Position numbers and translations under genes: made by a program | Origin: Acidimicrobiales bacterium | GTDB taxonomy: Bacteria; Actinomycetota; Acidimicrobiia; Acidimicrobiales; SZUA-35 | Length of the DNA: 64,000 bases | NCBI GenBank assembly: GCA_028285495.1 | Contig: JANQPB010000037.1 | Coordinates: forward strand, 104,010-168,009 | Direction: 5' to 3' | Shown: positions 26,741-35,779 of the stretch, piece after piece | Numbering within the stretch: position 1 is the first letter of the stretch | Layout of the letters: each line of letters opens with the position of its first letter | The notes under the pieces: generated by a model | Told to the model about the DNA's origin: nothing | Seen by the model: the letters and a program-made list of their open reading frames with translations, nothing else | Database searches by the model: none

Positions 26741-27015
26741 GTCGTCTTCTCTTCCGGTTGTCGGGCTGTCGGTGTCCTGGTCGGGTCTGAGACCGCCGAC
26801 CGTCCGCTGCCGGGACCTCCGCCTGGCCCGCTGGCATCGGTCTGCTGCTCGAGGAAGGCGAACAGCTCGGTCAAGCTGGCGAAGTGCTGGATCTCGCCGC
26901 TCTGCACCGACTCGGTCGAGCTACGCCACAGCGAATCGGCCCCGTCCTGCCAGAGCCGGATGAGGTACGCCTGATAGGCCGCACGTAGTCTCTTGTCGTC
27001 GCATCGATCGGGCAT
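26737..27015 (-). CDS. Small conserved hypothetical protein coupled to the RTX protein
   Basis: From ATG 27015 the product is 92 residues. The core AAYQAYLIRLWQDGADSLWR, then VQSGEIQHFASLTELFAFLEQQ, matches a short module seen as stand-alone small proteins in several bacteria (RLW ... WR ... FASL ... FL). The tail is Gly/Pro/Thr-rich and disordered. Its stop overlaps the start of the RTX protein gene. The gene faces the giant STAND regulator at 27133 across about 117 bases, so both may be co-regulated. Molecular function is unknown. Confidence 0.7.
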   Translation of the reverse strand: MPDRCDDKRLRAAYQAYLIRLWQDGADSLWRSSTESVQSGEIQHFASLTELFAFLEQQTDASGPGGGPGSGRSAVSDPTRTPTARQPEEKTT

Positions 27016-27115
27016 CACGGCAGGGCTCCGGACGAGGGTGCTGTCTCGTCGGCCGACGCTACGAACCCGGCGTGACAAGAACGTGAAACGCCGGCTGGCC
27101 AAGCGCTACAGCACG

Positions 27116-27132
27116 AAGGAGGGGCAAGGACC
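27116..27132 (+). promoter_or_regulatory. Strong Shine-Dalgarno preceding a probable ATC start
   Basis: AAGGAGG at 27116-27122 is a full-strength ribosome binding site. Ten bases later comes ATC at 27133, in frame with the SARP/NB-ARC/WD40 protein. No ATG, GTG or TTG lies between the upstream in-frame stop (27073) and the TTG at 27190, which would cut off the first DNA-binding strand. This site decides the start of the next gene. Confidence 0.55.
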
Positions 27133-30100
27133 ATCGCCGAACTACGGCTGTCGTTCCTCGGGACGTTCTCGGTCGACCTCGGCGGCCAGTTGGCGGCTGA
27201 GCTCGCGACCGACAAGGTCCGGGCGCTTGTGGTCTATCTGGCGCTCGAACCTGACGTGGCCCATCAGCGACGACGACTGGCCGGCATGCTGTGGCCAGAT
27301 GTGACCGAGAAACAGGCCCGCCAGAGCCTGCGGTCGGCGCTGTACCGGCTCCGGCAGGCACTCGACGGCGACGGCCGGGGCCCGCACCGCGACCTTGCGG
27401 CGGTGCCGAGCTCCGACCTACTGGAGATCACCAACCAGACCGTGATGCTGCGGACCACCGGTACCGCCATCGACGTCAGCTGCGATGTGGTCCGGTTCCG
27501 CCGGCACGTGACCGCCGTCGACGGCCACGACCACGACTCGTTGGAGACCTGCTCGGAGTGCCTCGACCGTCTGGAGCGGGCCGGTGGGTTGTATCGAAGC
27601 GAGTTCCTCGCCGGCTTCGGGCTCGACGATGCCGAGGACTTCGAGACCTGGTTGTTGCTGCAACGGGAGTTGCTGCAACAGCAGGCCCTGCTGACCTTCG
27701 AACGTCTGGCGGCCATCCACCGACACCACGGCAACCACGAGCTGGCGGTCGACAACGCCATGAGGGCCCTCGCCGTCGACCCCTACCGGGAACGAGCCCA
27801 TCGCACCGTGATGGAGCTTCTGGCCCTGCGGGGTCTCCCGGAGCGGGCGCTCGGCCAGTTCGCCACGTGCCAACAGCTGATCCGCGACGAGTTCGGCGTC
27901 GAACCCGAGGCCGAGACCGTTGCCCTGGCCGAGCAGATTCGCCGGGGAGAGCTGCAAGCCGATGTGGGCGCCAGGCGGCGGTCGACCGAGGATCATGATT
28001 GGCGGGAGATGCCGATTGGCAGCCCGTTCTTCGGTCGGCACGAGGAGGCGGCGCAGGTGGCGCGGTGGCTCGTCGACGAACGCTGCCGGCTCGTGTCGAT
28101 TCTCGGTATGGGCGGTATCGGGAAGACGAGCCTGGCCGCTCAGATCGCGCCGCGGTTGGCCGACGACTTCGACCTGGTCATCTGGCGGTCGTTGCTCAAC
28201 GCTCCGCCGCTGGCCGAGCTGATCGGAACGCTCCTGCCCCGGCTGTCGCACCGCGAGGCGCCGCGAGCGCCCGAGAGCCTCGATCAGCAGCTCCAGGTCC
28301 TCATCGATCATCTTCAGGACCGACGCGTGCTGCTGGTCCTCGACAATCTGGAGAGCATTCTCGAGCCGGAGTCGGCCGGTCTGTACCGAGCCGGGTACGA
28401 GGACTACGAGCAGTTGCTGGTCAGCCTGGTCAACCGACCCAACCAGACCCAGGTCCTGTTGACCAGCCGCGAGCAGCCGGCAGGGATCGCTCGCCTGGCC
28501 CGTGACGTGGCCACGGTCAAGACCATGACGATGCGGGGGATCGACGCTGCGGCCAGCTCCGAGTTGTTGGCCAGCCGAGGGCTCACGGCCGATCCCGAGG
28601 TCGAGGCTGATCTCACGTTCCGGTACTCGGGAAACCCGTTGGCGCTCAAGCTGGTGGCCGACACGGTCCACGACCTGTTCCTCGGCGATCTGCAAGACTT
28701 CGTGGCCCAGGAGGCGTTCATCTTCGACGACGTCCGGTGGGTCCTGGATCAGCAATTCGTACGGCTGACCGCCCTCGAGCAGGAGCTGCTGTTCTGGTTG
28801 GCCATCGAACGGGTCCCGGTCGACGTGGCCACGCTGCGAGGAGCCCTGTTGCAGCCGCCGCCGGGCCGAGCGGTCCTCGAAGCGCTGAACGGACTGTTGC
28901 GCCGCTCGCTCGTCGAGCGGCAGTCCAACGGGTTCTCGCTGCAGAACGTGATCACCGAGTACCTCACCGACCGGTTCGTCGAGCGGGCCATCGACGAGGT
29001 CCGAACCGGGCAGTTCGCGTATCTCAGGCAGCACGCCCTCATGCGAACCGGGGCAAAGGAGTACGTGCGCCGGAGCCAGGTCCGGCTGATCGTCGGGCCA
29101 CTGGCCGACGCCCTCGTCGCCCTGGACGGACGGGACCAGGTCGAGCGTCGGCTCCGGGCCATCGTCGATCGACTGCAGGCCGACGAGCGTCACATGCCGA
29201 GCTACGGGCCCGGCAATCTGCTGAACCTGATGCTCCGCCTCGGCATCGATCTCGACGGCTGCAACTTCTCCGGCCTCCACATCAGGGAGGCCTACCTGAA
29301 GGAGAGCACGCTGCCCGCCGTCGACTTCTCCGAGTCCACGTTCCACAACTCGCCCTTTGCCGACGACTTCGGCAACGTCCATGCGATGGCCTTCAGCCCC
29401 GACGGTCGGGTCTTCGCCGCTGGTTCGAAGGAGGGGATCGTCAGGCTCTGGAATCGTCACGACGGTCAGCTCGAGCAGATCTACGACACCGGCGGTGAGT
29501 CGATCTGGGCCCTCGAGTACAGCCCCGACGGTCAGGTTCTCGCCGCCGCCAGCGCCGACAAGCAGATCTGGATGTGGGACACAACGAGCAGCACCGTCCA
29601 CGACGTACTCGTCGGCCACGGCCACTGCGCTCGGGCCATCGGCTTCAGCCCAGACGGGGCCAAGCTGGTCTCCTCGAGCGAGGACCGCACCATCCGGCTC
29701 TGGGATCTGGCCGAAACCGGCCGCTCGACGGCCCGGACGCTGGACCACGACACCGGGGACTCGTTTGGTGTCGCCTACAGTCCCGACGGGCGGAGAATCG
29801 CGGGCCCGGCCGCCGACTTCTCCATCCGACTCTGGGACCCGGAGACCGGCGACCTCATCGACATCTTCGTCGGGCACACCGATGCCATCGAGTCGATGCG
29901 GTTCAGCCCAGATGGGCAGTGGCTGGTCAGCGGGGATCGGGCCGGGAACGTCCTGGTCTGGGACGTCGACTCCGGACGGCTGCGGCACTCGCTGGAGGGA
30001 CACGACGATTGGGTCAAGGCAGTCGACTTCCATCCCGGTAGCACGCTCGTCGCCAGCGGCAGCCGGGACAAGAGCGTCCGGATCTGGGACGTCGAGCAGG

Positions 30101-31347
30101 GACAGCTGGTCCACCACCTGATGAACAACGCTGCGGTCTGGACCGTCCGTTTCACGCCAACGGGCGAGTCGGTCCTCTGTGGAGGGCTCGACTACCGGCT
30201 GCAGGAGTGGGACGTGGAGACCGGGTGGCTGCGGGGGGTGCGCCACGGCTACACCGATACCGCGATGTGTGTGGCGTACGGCCCCGATGGCCGGACGTTG
30301 GTGACGGGCCACGCCGATGGCGAGATCTGCCTGTGGGATCTGACCGATGCGGAGCCACGGCTCCGGCACCGGGCCCCGGCCCATGACGGGTGGGTGACCT
30401 CGGTGACGCTCGACAGCGAGGGGAACCGGCTGGTCACGACCGGGCTCGACGGCGTGACCAGACTGTGGGACAGCGAGAGCGGTACCCCGATGTCCGTGCT
30501 CCATCGGCATGGCCATTCGGTCAACGACGCAGCGTTCACACCCGATGACGCCCTCCTGGTCTTCGCTGGCACCGACGGTCAGGCCTTCGTCTGGGACGCC
30601 GAACGCGGTGAGCTGATCCACACCTTGCGGTGCCGGTACAGCTTCGAGCAGGTCGACGTGTCGCCGGACGGCAGACAGCTCATCACCTCGGGCACCGCGC
30701 CCTACGTCCAGATCTGGGACCTGCACGCCATCCTCGAGTCGGCATCGCCAGTGATCGCCGACGATGCCGTCATCCCGATGCCCGACGGGTCGCCCGGTCG
30801 GCCGATCTGCGCCCACCTGTCTGGTCACGAGGGCTTCGTGTTCGCCCTCGCCGTCCGGTCAGACGGGTTGATGTTCGCCACCGGAAGCTACGACCTGAGC
30901 CTTCGGCTCTGGAATCTGGCCCCCGGCGACAGCGACCGCGACGGCGACGGCGGAGCCGGGACGACCGGATACCGTCAGACGCTGATCGGGCACGATGGCT
31001 GGATCTGGGCCACGGCATTCAGCCCAGATGGCGCAGTGCTGGCCTCCTGCAGCGAGGATCGCACGATCAGATTCTGGGACACCGACAGCGGGGCCCACCT
31101 CCGCACGCTGCGGGGCCACACCCAGTTCGTCTTCGCCCTGGCCTTCCAGCCCGACGGCAAGTCGATCGTGACCGGCAGCGGCGACCGGACGATTCGCTTC
31201 TGGGACGTATCGACCGGGGAGTGCCAGCAGGTTCTCCGCAAGCCCGGCCCCTATCAGGCGATGAACATCACCGACGCAACCGGTATCACCGACGCTCAGC
31301 GAAACGCACTGGAGGCGCTCGGGGCCATCACCGCCACGTCGACCTGA
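27133..31347 (+). CDS. STAND-type regulator: SARP/BTAD, NB-ARC NTPase, 14 WD40 repeats
   Basis: From ATC 27133 the product is 1404 residues. It opens with a SARP-type winged helix (AELRLSFLGTFSVDLGGQLA, KQARQSLRSALYRLRQAL) and a bacterial transcriptional activation domain (to about 270). An NB-ARC NTPase follows, with P-loop GMGGIGKTSLA near 324 and LLVLDNLES as Walker B. A winged segment and a short pentapeptide-like stretch (GCNFSGLHIREAYLKEST) come next. Then fourteen WD40 units end in xWD/xWN, two seven-bladed propellers in principle. STAND proteins switch on by ATP-driven oligomerisation when the propeller senses a ligand. The SARP head implies transcriptional output. Targets are unknown; the divergent RTX operon is the nearest candidate. 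Confidence 0.88.
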   Translation: MAELRLSFLGTFSVDLGGQLAAELATDKVRALVVYLALEPDVAHQRRRLAGMLWPDVTEKQARQSLRSALYRLRQALDGDGRGPHRDLAAVPSSDLLEITNQTVMLRTTGTAIDVSCDVVRFRRHVTAVDGHDHDSLETCSECLDRLERAGGLYRSEFLAGFGLDDAEDFETWLLLQRELLQQQALLTFERLAAIHRHHGNHELAVDNAMRALAVDPYRERAHRTVMELLALRGLPERALGQFATCQQLIRDEFGVEPEAETVALAEQIRRGELQADVGARRRSTEDHDWREMPIGSPFFGRHEEAAQVARWLVDERCRLVSILGMGGIGKTSLAAQIAPRLADDFDLVIWRSLLNAPPLAELIGTLLPRLSHREAPRAPESLDQQLQVLIDHLQDRRVLLVLDNLESILEPESAGLYRAGYEDYEQLLVSLVNRPNQTQVLLTSREQPAGIARLARDVATVKTMTMRGIDAAASSELLASRGLTADPEVEADLTFRYSGNPLALKLVADTVHDLFLGDLQDFVAQEAFIFDDVRWVLDQQFVRLTALEQELLFWLAIERVPVDVATLRGALLQPPPGRAVLEALNGLLRRSLVERQSNGFSLQNVITEYLTDRFVERAIDEVRTGQFAYLRQHALMRTGAKEYVRRSQVRLIVGPLADALVALDGRDQVERRLRAIVDRLQADERHMPSYGPGNLLNLMLRLGIDLDGCNFSGLHIREAYLKESTLPAVDFSESTFHNSPFADDFGNVHAMAFSPDGRVFAAGSKEGIVRLWNRHDGQLEQIYDTGGESIWALEYSPDGQVLAAASADKQIWMWDTTSSTVHDVLVGHGHCARAIGFSPDGAKLVSSSEDRTIRLWDLAETGRSTARTLDHDTGDSFGVAYSPDGRRIAGPAADFSIRLWDPETGDLIDIFVGHTDAIESMRFSPDGQWLVSGDRAGNVLVWDVDSGRLRHSLEGHDDWVKAVDFHPGSTLVASGSRDKSVRIWDVEQGQLVHHLMNNAAVWTVRFTPTGESVLCGGLDYRLQEWDVETGWLRGVRHGYTDTAMCVAYGPDGRTLVTGHADGEICLWDLTDAEPRLRHRAPAHDGWVTSVTLDSEGNRLVTTGLDGVTRLWDSESGTPMSVLHRHGHSVNDAAFTPDDALLVFAGTDGQAFVWDAERGELIHTLRCRYSFEQVDVSPDGRQLITSGTAPYVQIWDLHAILESASPVIADDAVIPMPDGSPGRPICAHLSGHEGFVFALAVRSDGLMFATGSYDLSLRLWNLAPGDSDRDGDGGAGTTGYRQTLIGHDGWIWATAFSPDGAVLASCSEDRTIRFWDTDSGAHLRTLRGHTQFVFALAFQPDGKSIVTGSGDRTIRFWDVSTGECQQVLRKPGPYQAMNITDATGITDAQRNALEALGAITATST

Positions 31348-31452
31348 GCCGGGCCGGGGCCGCGTCCACCGTGTCGCCGACAAGCCACGGGCAAGTCGCC
31401 TTCACCTTCGCCGGCCGCGCTGACAACTCGATCGTCCGCCTTGCCGGTCTCC

Positions 31453-32145
31453 TCACCCCCCTTCGGTACCTTGCGAGGGCCGTGAGGTCGATCTCTGCTG
31501 ACTCGGTGGTTGTTCGAGGCAGGGAGTCTGACGGGCGTTTCGCCAGTACCTCGTGGCGATCGCAGGGAGTTCCTCGGCTTCAACGCCGACTTGGGGGAGA
31601 GCCGCTTGGCCCGCCCCTGGCATGCGCCCCGCCATGGTCACCCTCGACGACGGCCTGCGAAGGTCCACGACGACCATGCCGAGGGACCTTCTCCCAACGT
31701 GGCGGATCTCCCAGATTCGGATATCGGTGATATCTCGCCAGGCGTAGCTCTCCGAACGCAGCCCCGCCCTGATGCTGGGTTGGTCGTTCGTCAACGAGAT
31801 GGTGGCCGGCCGCCACATCATCACCGGGCAGACGAACGCTACCAGTCCGAACATGACGGCACTCGGCCAGCCGAGCGGATGTCCAGCGGCAATCGCAAAC
31901 ACAGCGCAAGCAAGAGCCACCGACGCCGTTACGAAGATCCCCACCACGTGTCGGCGGGGCTGGACGATCCGACGCTCTCGCAGGACGGCCCGTTCTCCCC
32001 GCTCGTGATCGAGAGCCCGACCGACACCCGCACTCGGCTGTTGGTCGCCTCGCCGAACCGTGCGGGCTTCGCTGCGTGACCGCTCTCGGTAGCCGGCCTC
32101 GGGAGGAGGGGGGCGGGCACGCTGACCCCGGGACCGTCGCATCAC
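31453..32145 (-). CDS. Membrane protein with PH-domain-like C-terminus (start uncertain)
   Basis: Two hydrophobic helices (about residues 68-90 and 94-112 in the long frame) are followed by a module reading ISLTNDQPSIRAGLRSESYAWRD, then DIRIWEI and GMVVVDLRRP. This resembles small bacterial membrane proteins with a PH-like fold. The N-terminal 55 residues from ATG 32145 are Arg-rich and doubtful; GTG 31947 is an alternative that keeps both helices. No ribosome binding site settles it. It ends about 105 bases from the convergent STAND gene. Function is unknown. Confidence 0.6.
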   Translation of the reverse strand: MMRRSRGQRARPPPPEAGYRERSRSEARTVRRGDQQPSAGVGRALDHERGERAVLRERRIVQPRRHVVGIFVTASVALACAVFAIAAGHPLGWPSAVMFGLVAFVCPVMMWRPATISLTNDQPSIRAGLRSESYAWRDITDIRIWEIRHVGRRSLGMVVVDLRRPSSRVTMAGRMPGAGQAALPQVGVEAEELPAIATRYWRNARQTPCLEQPPSQQRSTSRPSQGTEGG

Positions 32146-32187
32146 TCTGTGGAGGGACCAAGTCTGAGGTTCCGGGTTGCGGCTGCG

Positions 32188-33054
32188 TCACCGTCCCGCG
32201 GTTATGAACTCCCGGATCGTCGACATCGCCGCCTCTGGAGCGTCCGGGATCACACCGTGCCCGGCGTTCGGGAACGACTCGAACCGCACCAGCGAGTCCG
32301 GGAGTGCGTCGACCAGGTCGTACTGCGCTTCGATCGGCACCATGGGGTCGTCCTCACCGCCAAGCACCAGTACCGGGCACCCCACCTTGGCCAGGTCCGG
32401 GGTGAGGTCGAACGTGCGCTGCTCGCCGCCCGGCCTCGTGAAGGCAGCCGTGACTTCCGGATTCCGGACGGCCCTGCTGATCGCATCTGCCTGCATCGAG
32501 TTGCGTGTGTACAGTGGCACGGCCAAGCGGAGCCATTGATCGAGCGTTTCGGGGTCTGTCGCCCCTTCGAGAAATCGTCGCCGTGCAAGGTCGCCGATCT
32601 CTCGGCCGCCCAGCCGCTCGAACAACTCGACTCGGCGGTCGAGGTGTGAGTACCCCCTGGCTTCGGTACTGACGAGTATCAGCTTCCCCGGATGGGACGG
32701 GTGACGGGTGGCGTACGACCCCGCGACCATCCCCCCGAAGGACGCGCCGTAGACGATGGGGCTCTCGATGCCAAGCGCCCGACAGAAAGCGGCCACATCG
32801 TCACCCCACTGCGCGAGCGTCCAGAACTCTGGCGACGAGCGGTCGCTCCGGCCGTTGCCTCGGTGATCGAGGTACACGACCTGGGCGACGTCGGCCAGCT
32901 GACTGAACGCTGGTTTGTAGATCGAGTGGTCGAAGCCAGGGCCGCCGTGCAGAAGCAGCAACGTCGGCTTCGCTCGCATGCTCGCGCCGTTGGGGACGAG
33001 CTGAGCGCCCTCGACATCGAAGTAGAGGCGAACACCGTTCACCCTGACGTACAT
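32188..33054 (-). CDS. Alpha/beta hydrolase, proline iminopeptidase-like
   Basis: Start ATG 33054 has GGAAGGAAGC just upstream. The 288-residue protein shows the oxyanion motif HGGPG after TLLLL, the strand VVYLDHRGNGRSD, the nucleophile elbow GASFGGM, the acid in GGEDDPMVP, and the catalytic His in NAGHGVIPD. This order fits the proline iminopeptidase/epoxide hydrolase-like branch. Peptidase activity is not proven by these motifs; many relatives are esterases or lactonases. No signal peptide is present, so it is cytoplasmic. Confidence 0.88.
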   Translation of the reverse strand: MYVRVNGVRLYFDVEGAQLVPNGASMRAKPTLLLLHGGPGFDHSIYKPAFSQLADVAQVVYLDHRGNGRSDRSSPEFWTLAQWGDDVAAFCRALGIESPIVYGASFGGMVAGSYATRHPSHPGKLILVSTEARGYSHLDRRVELFERLGGREIGDLARRRFLEGATDPETLDQWLRLAVPLYTRNSMQADAISRAVRNPEVTAAFTRPGGEQRTFDLTPDLAKVGCPVLVLGGEDDPMVPIEAQYDLVDALPDSLVRFESFPNAGHGVIPDAPEAAMSTIREFITAGR

Positions 33055-33424
33055 GAGCTTCCTTCCGGCCCACCGATGCGACCAACGGTCGAGCGTGCTC
33101 TGCGATCCGGTCGAGCCGAACCGTAGCGACCACACCAGCGAAACGCAATCAATCAGTTGCGCTTTTTGCTGCTGGCGTCGGCCGCGCCGACCCGACGCCT
33201 GTGCAGCTCGTGGACCACGAAGGACCTCGTCGGCGCTTGGATGCCTGTCACCTCGACCAGACGGCTGAGCACCGACCCGAGCCACCATCGGTGAGCAGGC
33301 GGGTCCTCGGCCCGGTCCAGGCCGACGAGCTCCTTTCCCATCTGCCACCTCCTCGTGATCGTTCAGAACCAGCCTTCCCGACAACACAGACCGACCGGTC
33401 GATACCCAGTAGCCTCACCAGACG
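33055..33424. other. Intergenic region, no gene seen
   Basis: This 370-base stretch separates divergent genes. A small dyad (CGCAA...TTGCG) followed by CTTTTTG lies around 33145-33170 on the plus strand, too short to call a terminator with confidence. Open frames here are Arg-rich and lack ribosome binding sites. Confidence 0.4.
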
Positions 33425-33712
33425 ATGAGCTGGCTGCGTCGACTCCTGCAGGTCTGGGTCGTCGTCTGCACCCTGCTCGTCCTCGTCGCACTCGCAACGA
33501 GCACCGGGGAACCCGTGTGCGAGGGTCCTCTCATCCTGGGCGTCGACGACTCGGACCCTCCCCAATGCGACGACCCGATCAGCGCCCTGCCAGCAGCCTT
33601 CCCCACCATCGCCGGCTTCGGGCTGATGCTCAGCGGGCTGTTGACGGCCGTCTGGACCCTTGCCGCAAGGGCGGGTCGAGCGCCAGGCCGGAGCAGCTCC
33701 GGCCTCCCGTGA
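33425..33712 (+). CDS. Small membrane protein, hypothetical
   Basis: The 95-residue product has a hydrophobic N-terminal helix (WLRRLLQVWVVVCTLLVLVA), a short loop with two cysteines (EPVCEGP, PPQCDDP), and a second helix (FPTIAGFGLMLSGLLTAVWTL). This two-helix layout with an extracytoplasmic Cys pair is plausible for a real protein. There is no evident ribosome binding site before ATG 33425. Function is unknown and neighbours give no hint. Confidence 0.5.
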   Translation: MSWLRRLLQVWVVVCTLLVLVALATSTGEPVCEGPLILGVDDSDPPQCDDPISALPAAFPTIAGFGLMLSGLLTAVWTLAARAGRAPGRSSSGLP

Positions 33713-33913
33713 CGAGCGCTCGACACCGGAACGTGAGGCCCGCCCGGAGACCCTGCGAGAAGTGCGAGCAGGACGCCGACGGTGGCGACCAGTCCATGGC
33801 CTTCGGCGGAAGCGCTGAGCTGGCAGGCGTCGGCCGCGTCCACCGAAGTCCTCACGTCCTGGCCGAGGATCTGGTAGGAGGCGTCGACGTCGACCGGCCT
33901 CCCGGCGTGGCGT

Positions 33914-35575
33914 CTAGCCGCGGCCCCCTGCTGGATCCACGTTGGCCCATTCGTCTGGCGTATCGCTCGGCGCGGCGACGATCTCCCGTCGCAGCGGTGC
34001 CAGCGAGTCGAGCACGTCGGCGATCCGCTCGGGCTCGACATCGAGCTCCGACAGGGTGTCCTCGAGGTGCTGGATGAAGAGGTCGAAATCGACGTCGGCG
34101 ATCTTGAGATGAGCGTGAGCGGCTCGCATGTCGCGACCCTCGTAGGCGTCCGGACCGCCGAGGGCTGCGGTCAGGAACATCTTCTGATGGGTTTCGAGGG
34201 CTGACAGGTCGGCGCCGGTGAAGAACTCCCCGACGATCGGGTCGGACCGGAGCTTCGAGTAGAACGCCTCGACTGCGGTGCCGATCAGCGCCTCCCCTCC
34301 GAGGGTCTCATACACCGACCGCTCGCCCGTTGCGCTGGCTGACCCGCCCGTCGGTCGCTCGGAGCCGGCGCCAGGGGCCGACGGCCCGAACCGGCGAAGC
34401 AGGCGGCGGCCGAGGCTGGTCTTGTGGACCTCGTCGGCCCCGTCGTAGATGCGGGCGGCCCGCTCGTGCCGGTACCAGTAGGCGAGGACGGTGTCGTCGG
34501 TGACGCCGAGGGCGCCGTGGACCTGGATGGCGCTGTCGACCGCCTTGAGCATGGTGTTGGCGACGACGAACTTGATGGCCGAGATCTCGTCCCGTGCGGC
34601 TTTGGCACCGTGCTGGTCGATCATCCAGGCCGCATGCAGGACTTGGAGGCGGGCCCCTCGAATCTCCGCATCGAGCTCGGCCGCCCAGTGTTGGATGACC
34701 TGTCGATCGGCCAGATGGTTGCCGTCGCGGTCGATGATCCGCTCGTTGGCCCGCTCGCACATCATCTCGAACGCCCGGGCGGCGATGCCGAGCCAGCGCA
34801 TGCAGTGATGGATCCGTCCCGGGCCGAGCCGGTCCTGGGCGATGACGAACCCTCCCCCCTCGGGGCCGAGCAGGTTGGATCGGGGAACCCGGCACGACTG
34901 GTAGATGACCTCGCCATGGCTGGCGTGGCCGGAGCCGACATGACCCATCACCGACACGTTGCGCACCAGGTTGAACCCGGGGGTGTCGGTGGGGACGATG
35001 ATCATGCTGGACCGCTGGTGGGGTGGCGCGTCGGGGTTGGTGACGGCCATGACGATGGCGAACGCGGCACCGTCGGCCGAGGAGGTGAACCACTTCTGAC
35101 CGTTGATGACATAGTCGTCACCCTCGACGGTCGCCGTCGTGGCCAGCAGCACCGGATTGGAGCCCGCCGTCTCGGGCTCGGTCATCGAGAAGCAGCTCCG
35201 GATCTCCCCGTCGACCAAGGGGCGCAGCCAGCGATCCTGCTGTTCCGGGGTCCCGTATCGGTGGAGGATCTCGATGTTGCCGGCGTCGGGGGCCTGGGTG
35301 CCGAACACCGTCATGCCGAGCGGGCTGCGACCGACGGCTTCGGCGAACAGTCCGTGATCGACCATGGACAGCCCGAGGCCGCCGAACTCGACCGGGTGGT
35401 TGGGCGCCCAGAGTCCCATCTGCTTGACCTTGGCCTGTGCGGCGGCAACGCCGGCGGCCAGGGTCTCCGGGTCGCCGTGCAACATCTCCCCCTCCAGCGG
35501 GATGACCTCCCGGTCCATGAACTCGGCGATCATGGCCAACCGAACCGACATCGCTTCCGATACCCCGAAGTCCAT
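33914..35575 (-). CDS. Acyl-CoA dehydrogenase fused to truncated haemoglobin
   Basis: ATG 35575 follows AAGGGG, giving 553 residues. Residues about 5-400 are an acyl-CoA dehydrogenase: FSMTEPETAGSNP (FAD/substrate loop), the central beta domain with WFTSSADGA, and the C-terminal helical domain with QVHGALGVTDD and IYDGADEVHKTSLGR. This form resembles the ACAD10/11-like branch. After a Gly/Ser linker (about 401-418), residues 419-533 form a truncated (2/2) haemoglobin, with FY at 438-439 (B9-B10 position), THQKMF around 462-467, GRDMRAAHAHL with likely proximal His487, and a final helix. No frameshift separates the parts. A haem/FAD fusion could link acyl-CoA oxidation to O2 or NO sensing or chemistry (inference). 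Confidence 0.85.
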   Translation of the reverse strand: MDFGVSEAMSVRLAMIAEFMDREVIPLEGEMLHGDPETLAAGVAAAQAKVKQMGLWAPNHPVEFGGLGLSMVDHGLFAEAVGRSPLGMTVFGTQAPDAGNIEILHRYGTPEQQDRWLRPLVDGEIRSCFSMTEPETAGSNPVLLATTATVEGDDYVINGQKWFTSSADGAAFAIVMAVTNPDAPPHQRSSMIIVPTDTPGFNLVRNVSVMGHVGSGHASHGEVIYQSCRVPRSNLLGPEGGGFVIAQDRLGPGRIHHCMRWLGIAARAFEMMCERANERIIDRDGNHLADRQVIQHWAAELDAEIRGARLQVLHAAWMIDQHGAKAARDEISAIKFVVANTMLKAVDSAIQVHGALGVTDDTVLAYWYRHERAARIYDGADEVHKTSLGRRLLRRFGPSAPGAGSERPTGGSASATGERSVYETLGGEALIGTAVEAFYSKLRSDPIVGEFFTGADLSALETHQKMFLTAALGGPDAYEGRDMRAAHAHLKIADVDFDLFIQHLEDTLSELDVEPERIADVLDSLAPLRREIVAAPSDTPDEWANVDPAGGRG

Positions 35576-35779
35576 GGCTTTCCCCTTTTTGCGGGAACCT
35601 AACGCCGACCGGGTCACGCTGACCAGGGGCCAAGGACCCGGTCGATCACACGCAGTGCCCGACATCGGAACAGTGGGACCGGTCGGGATCTTCAGCTCGA
35701 CGCTGCGCGCCGTGTACGCAACCGGCGGTCTCACGATCGAGTACGACCACCCGGGCCGGCAAGCCGAGCTCCCGTCCCG

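Noticed and set aside
27418..30828. Very long minus-strand frame opposite the STAND gene
   Set aside because: It mirrors regular WD40 and NB-ARC codons; its Val/Pro/Asp-rich product has no sensible fold signals.
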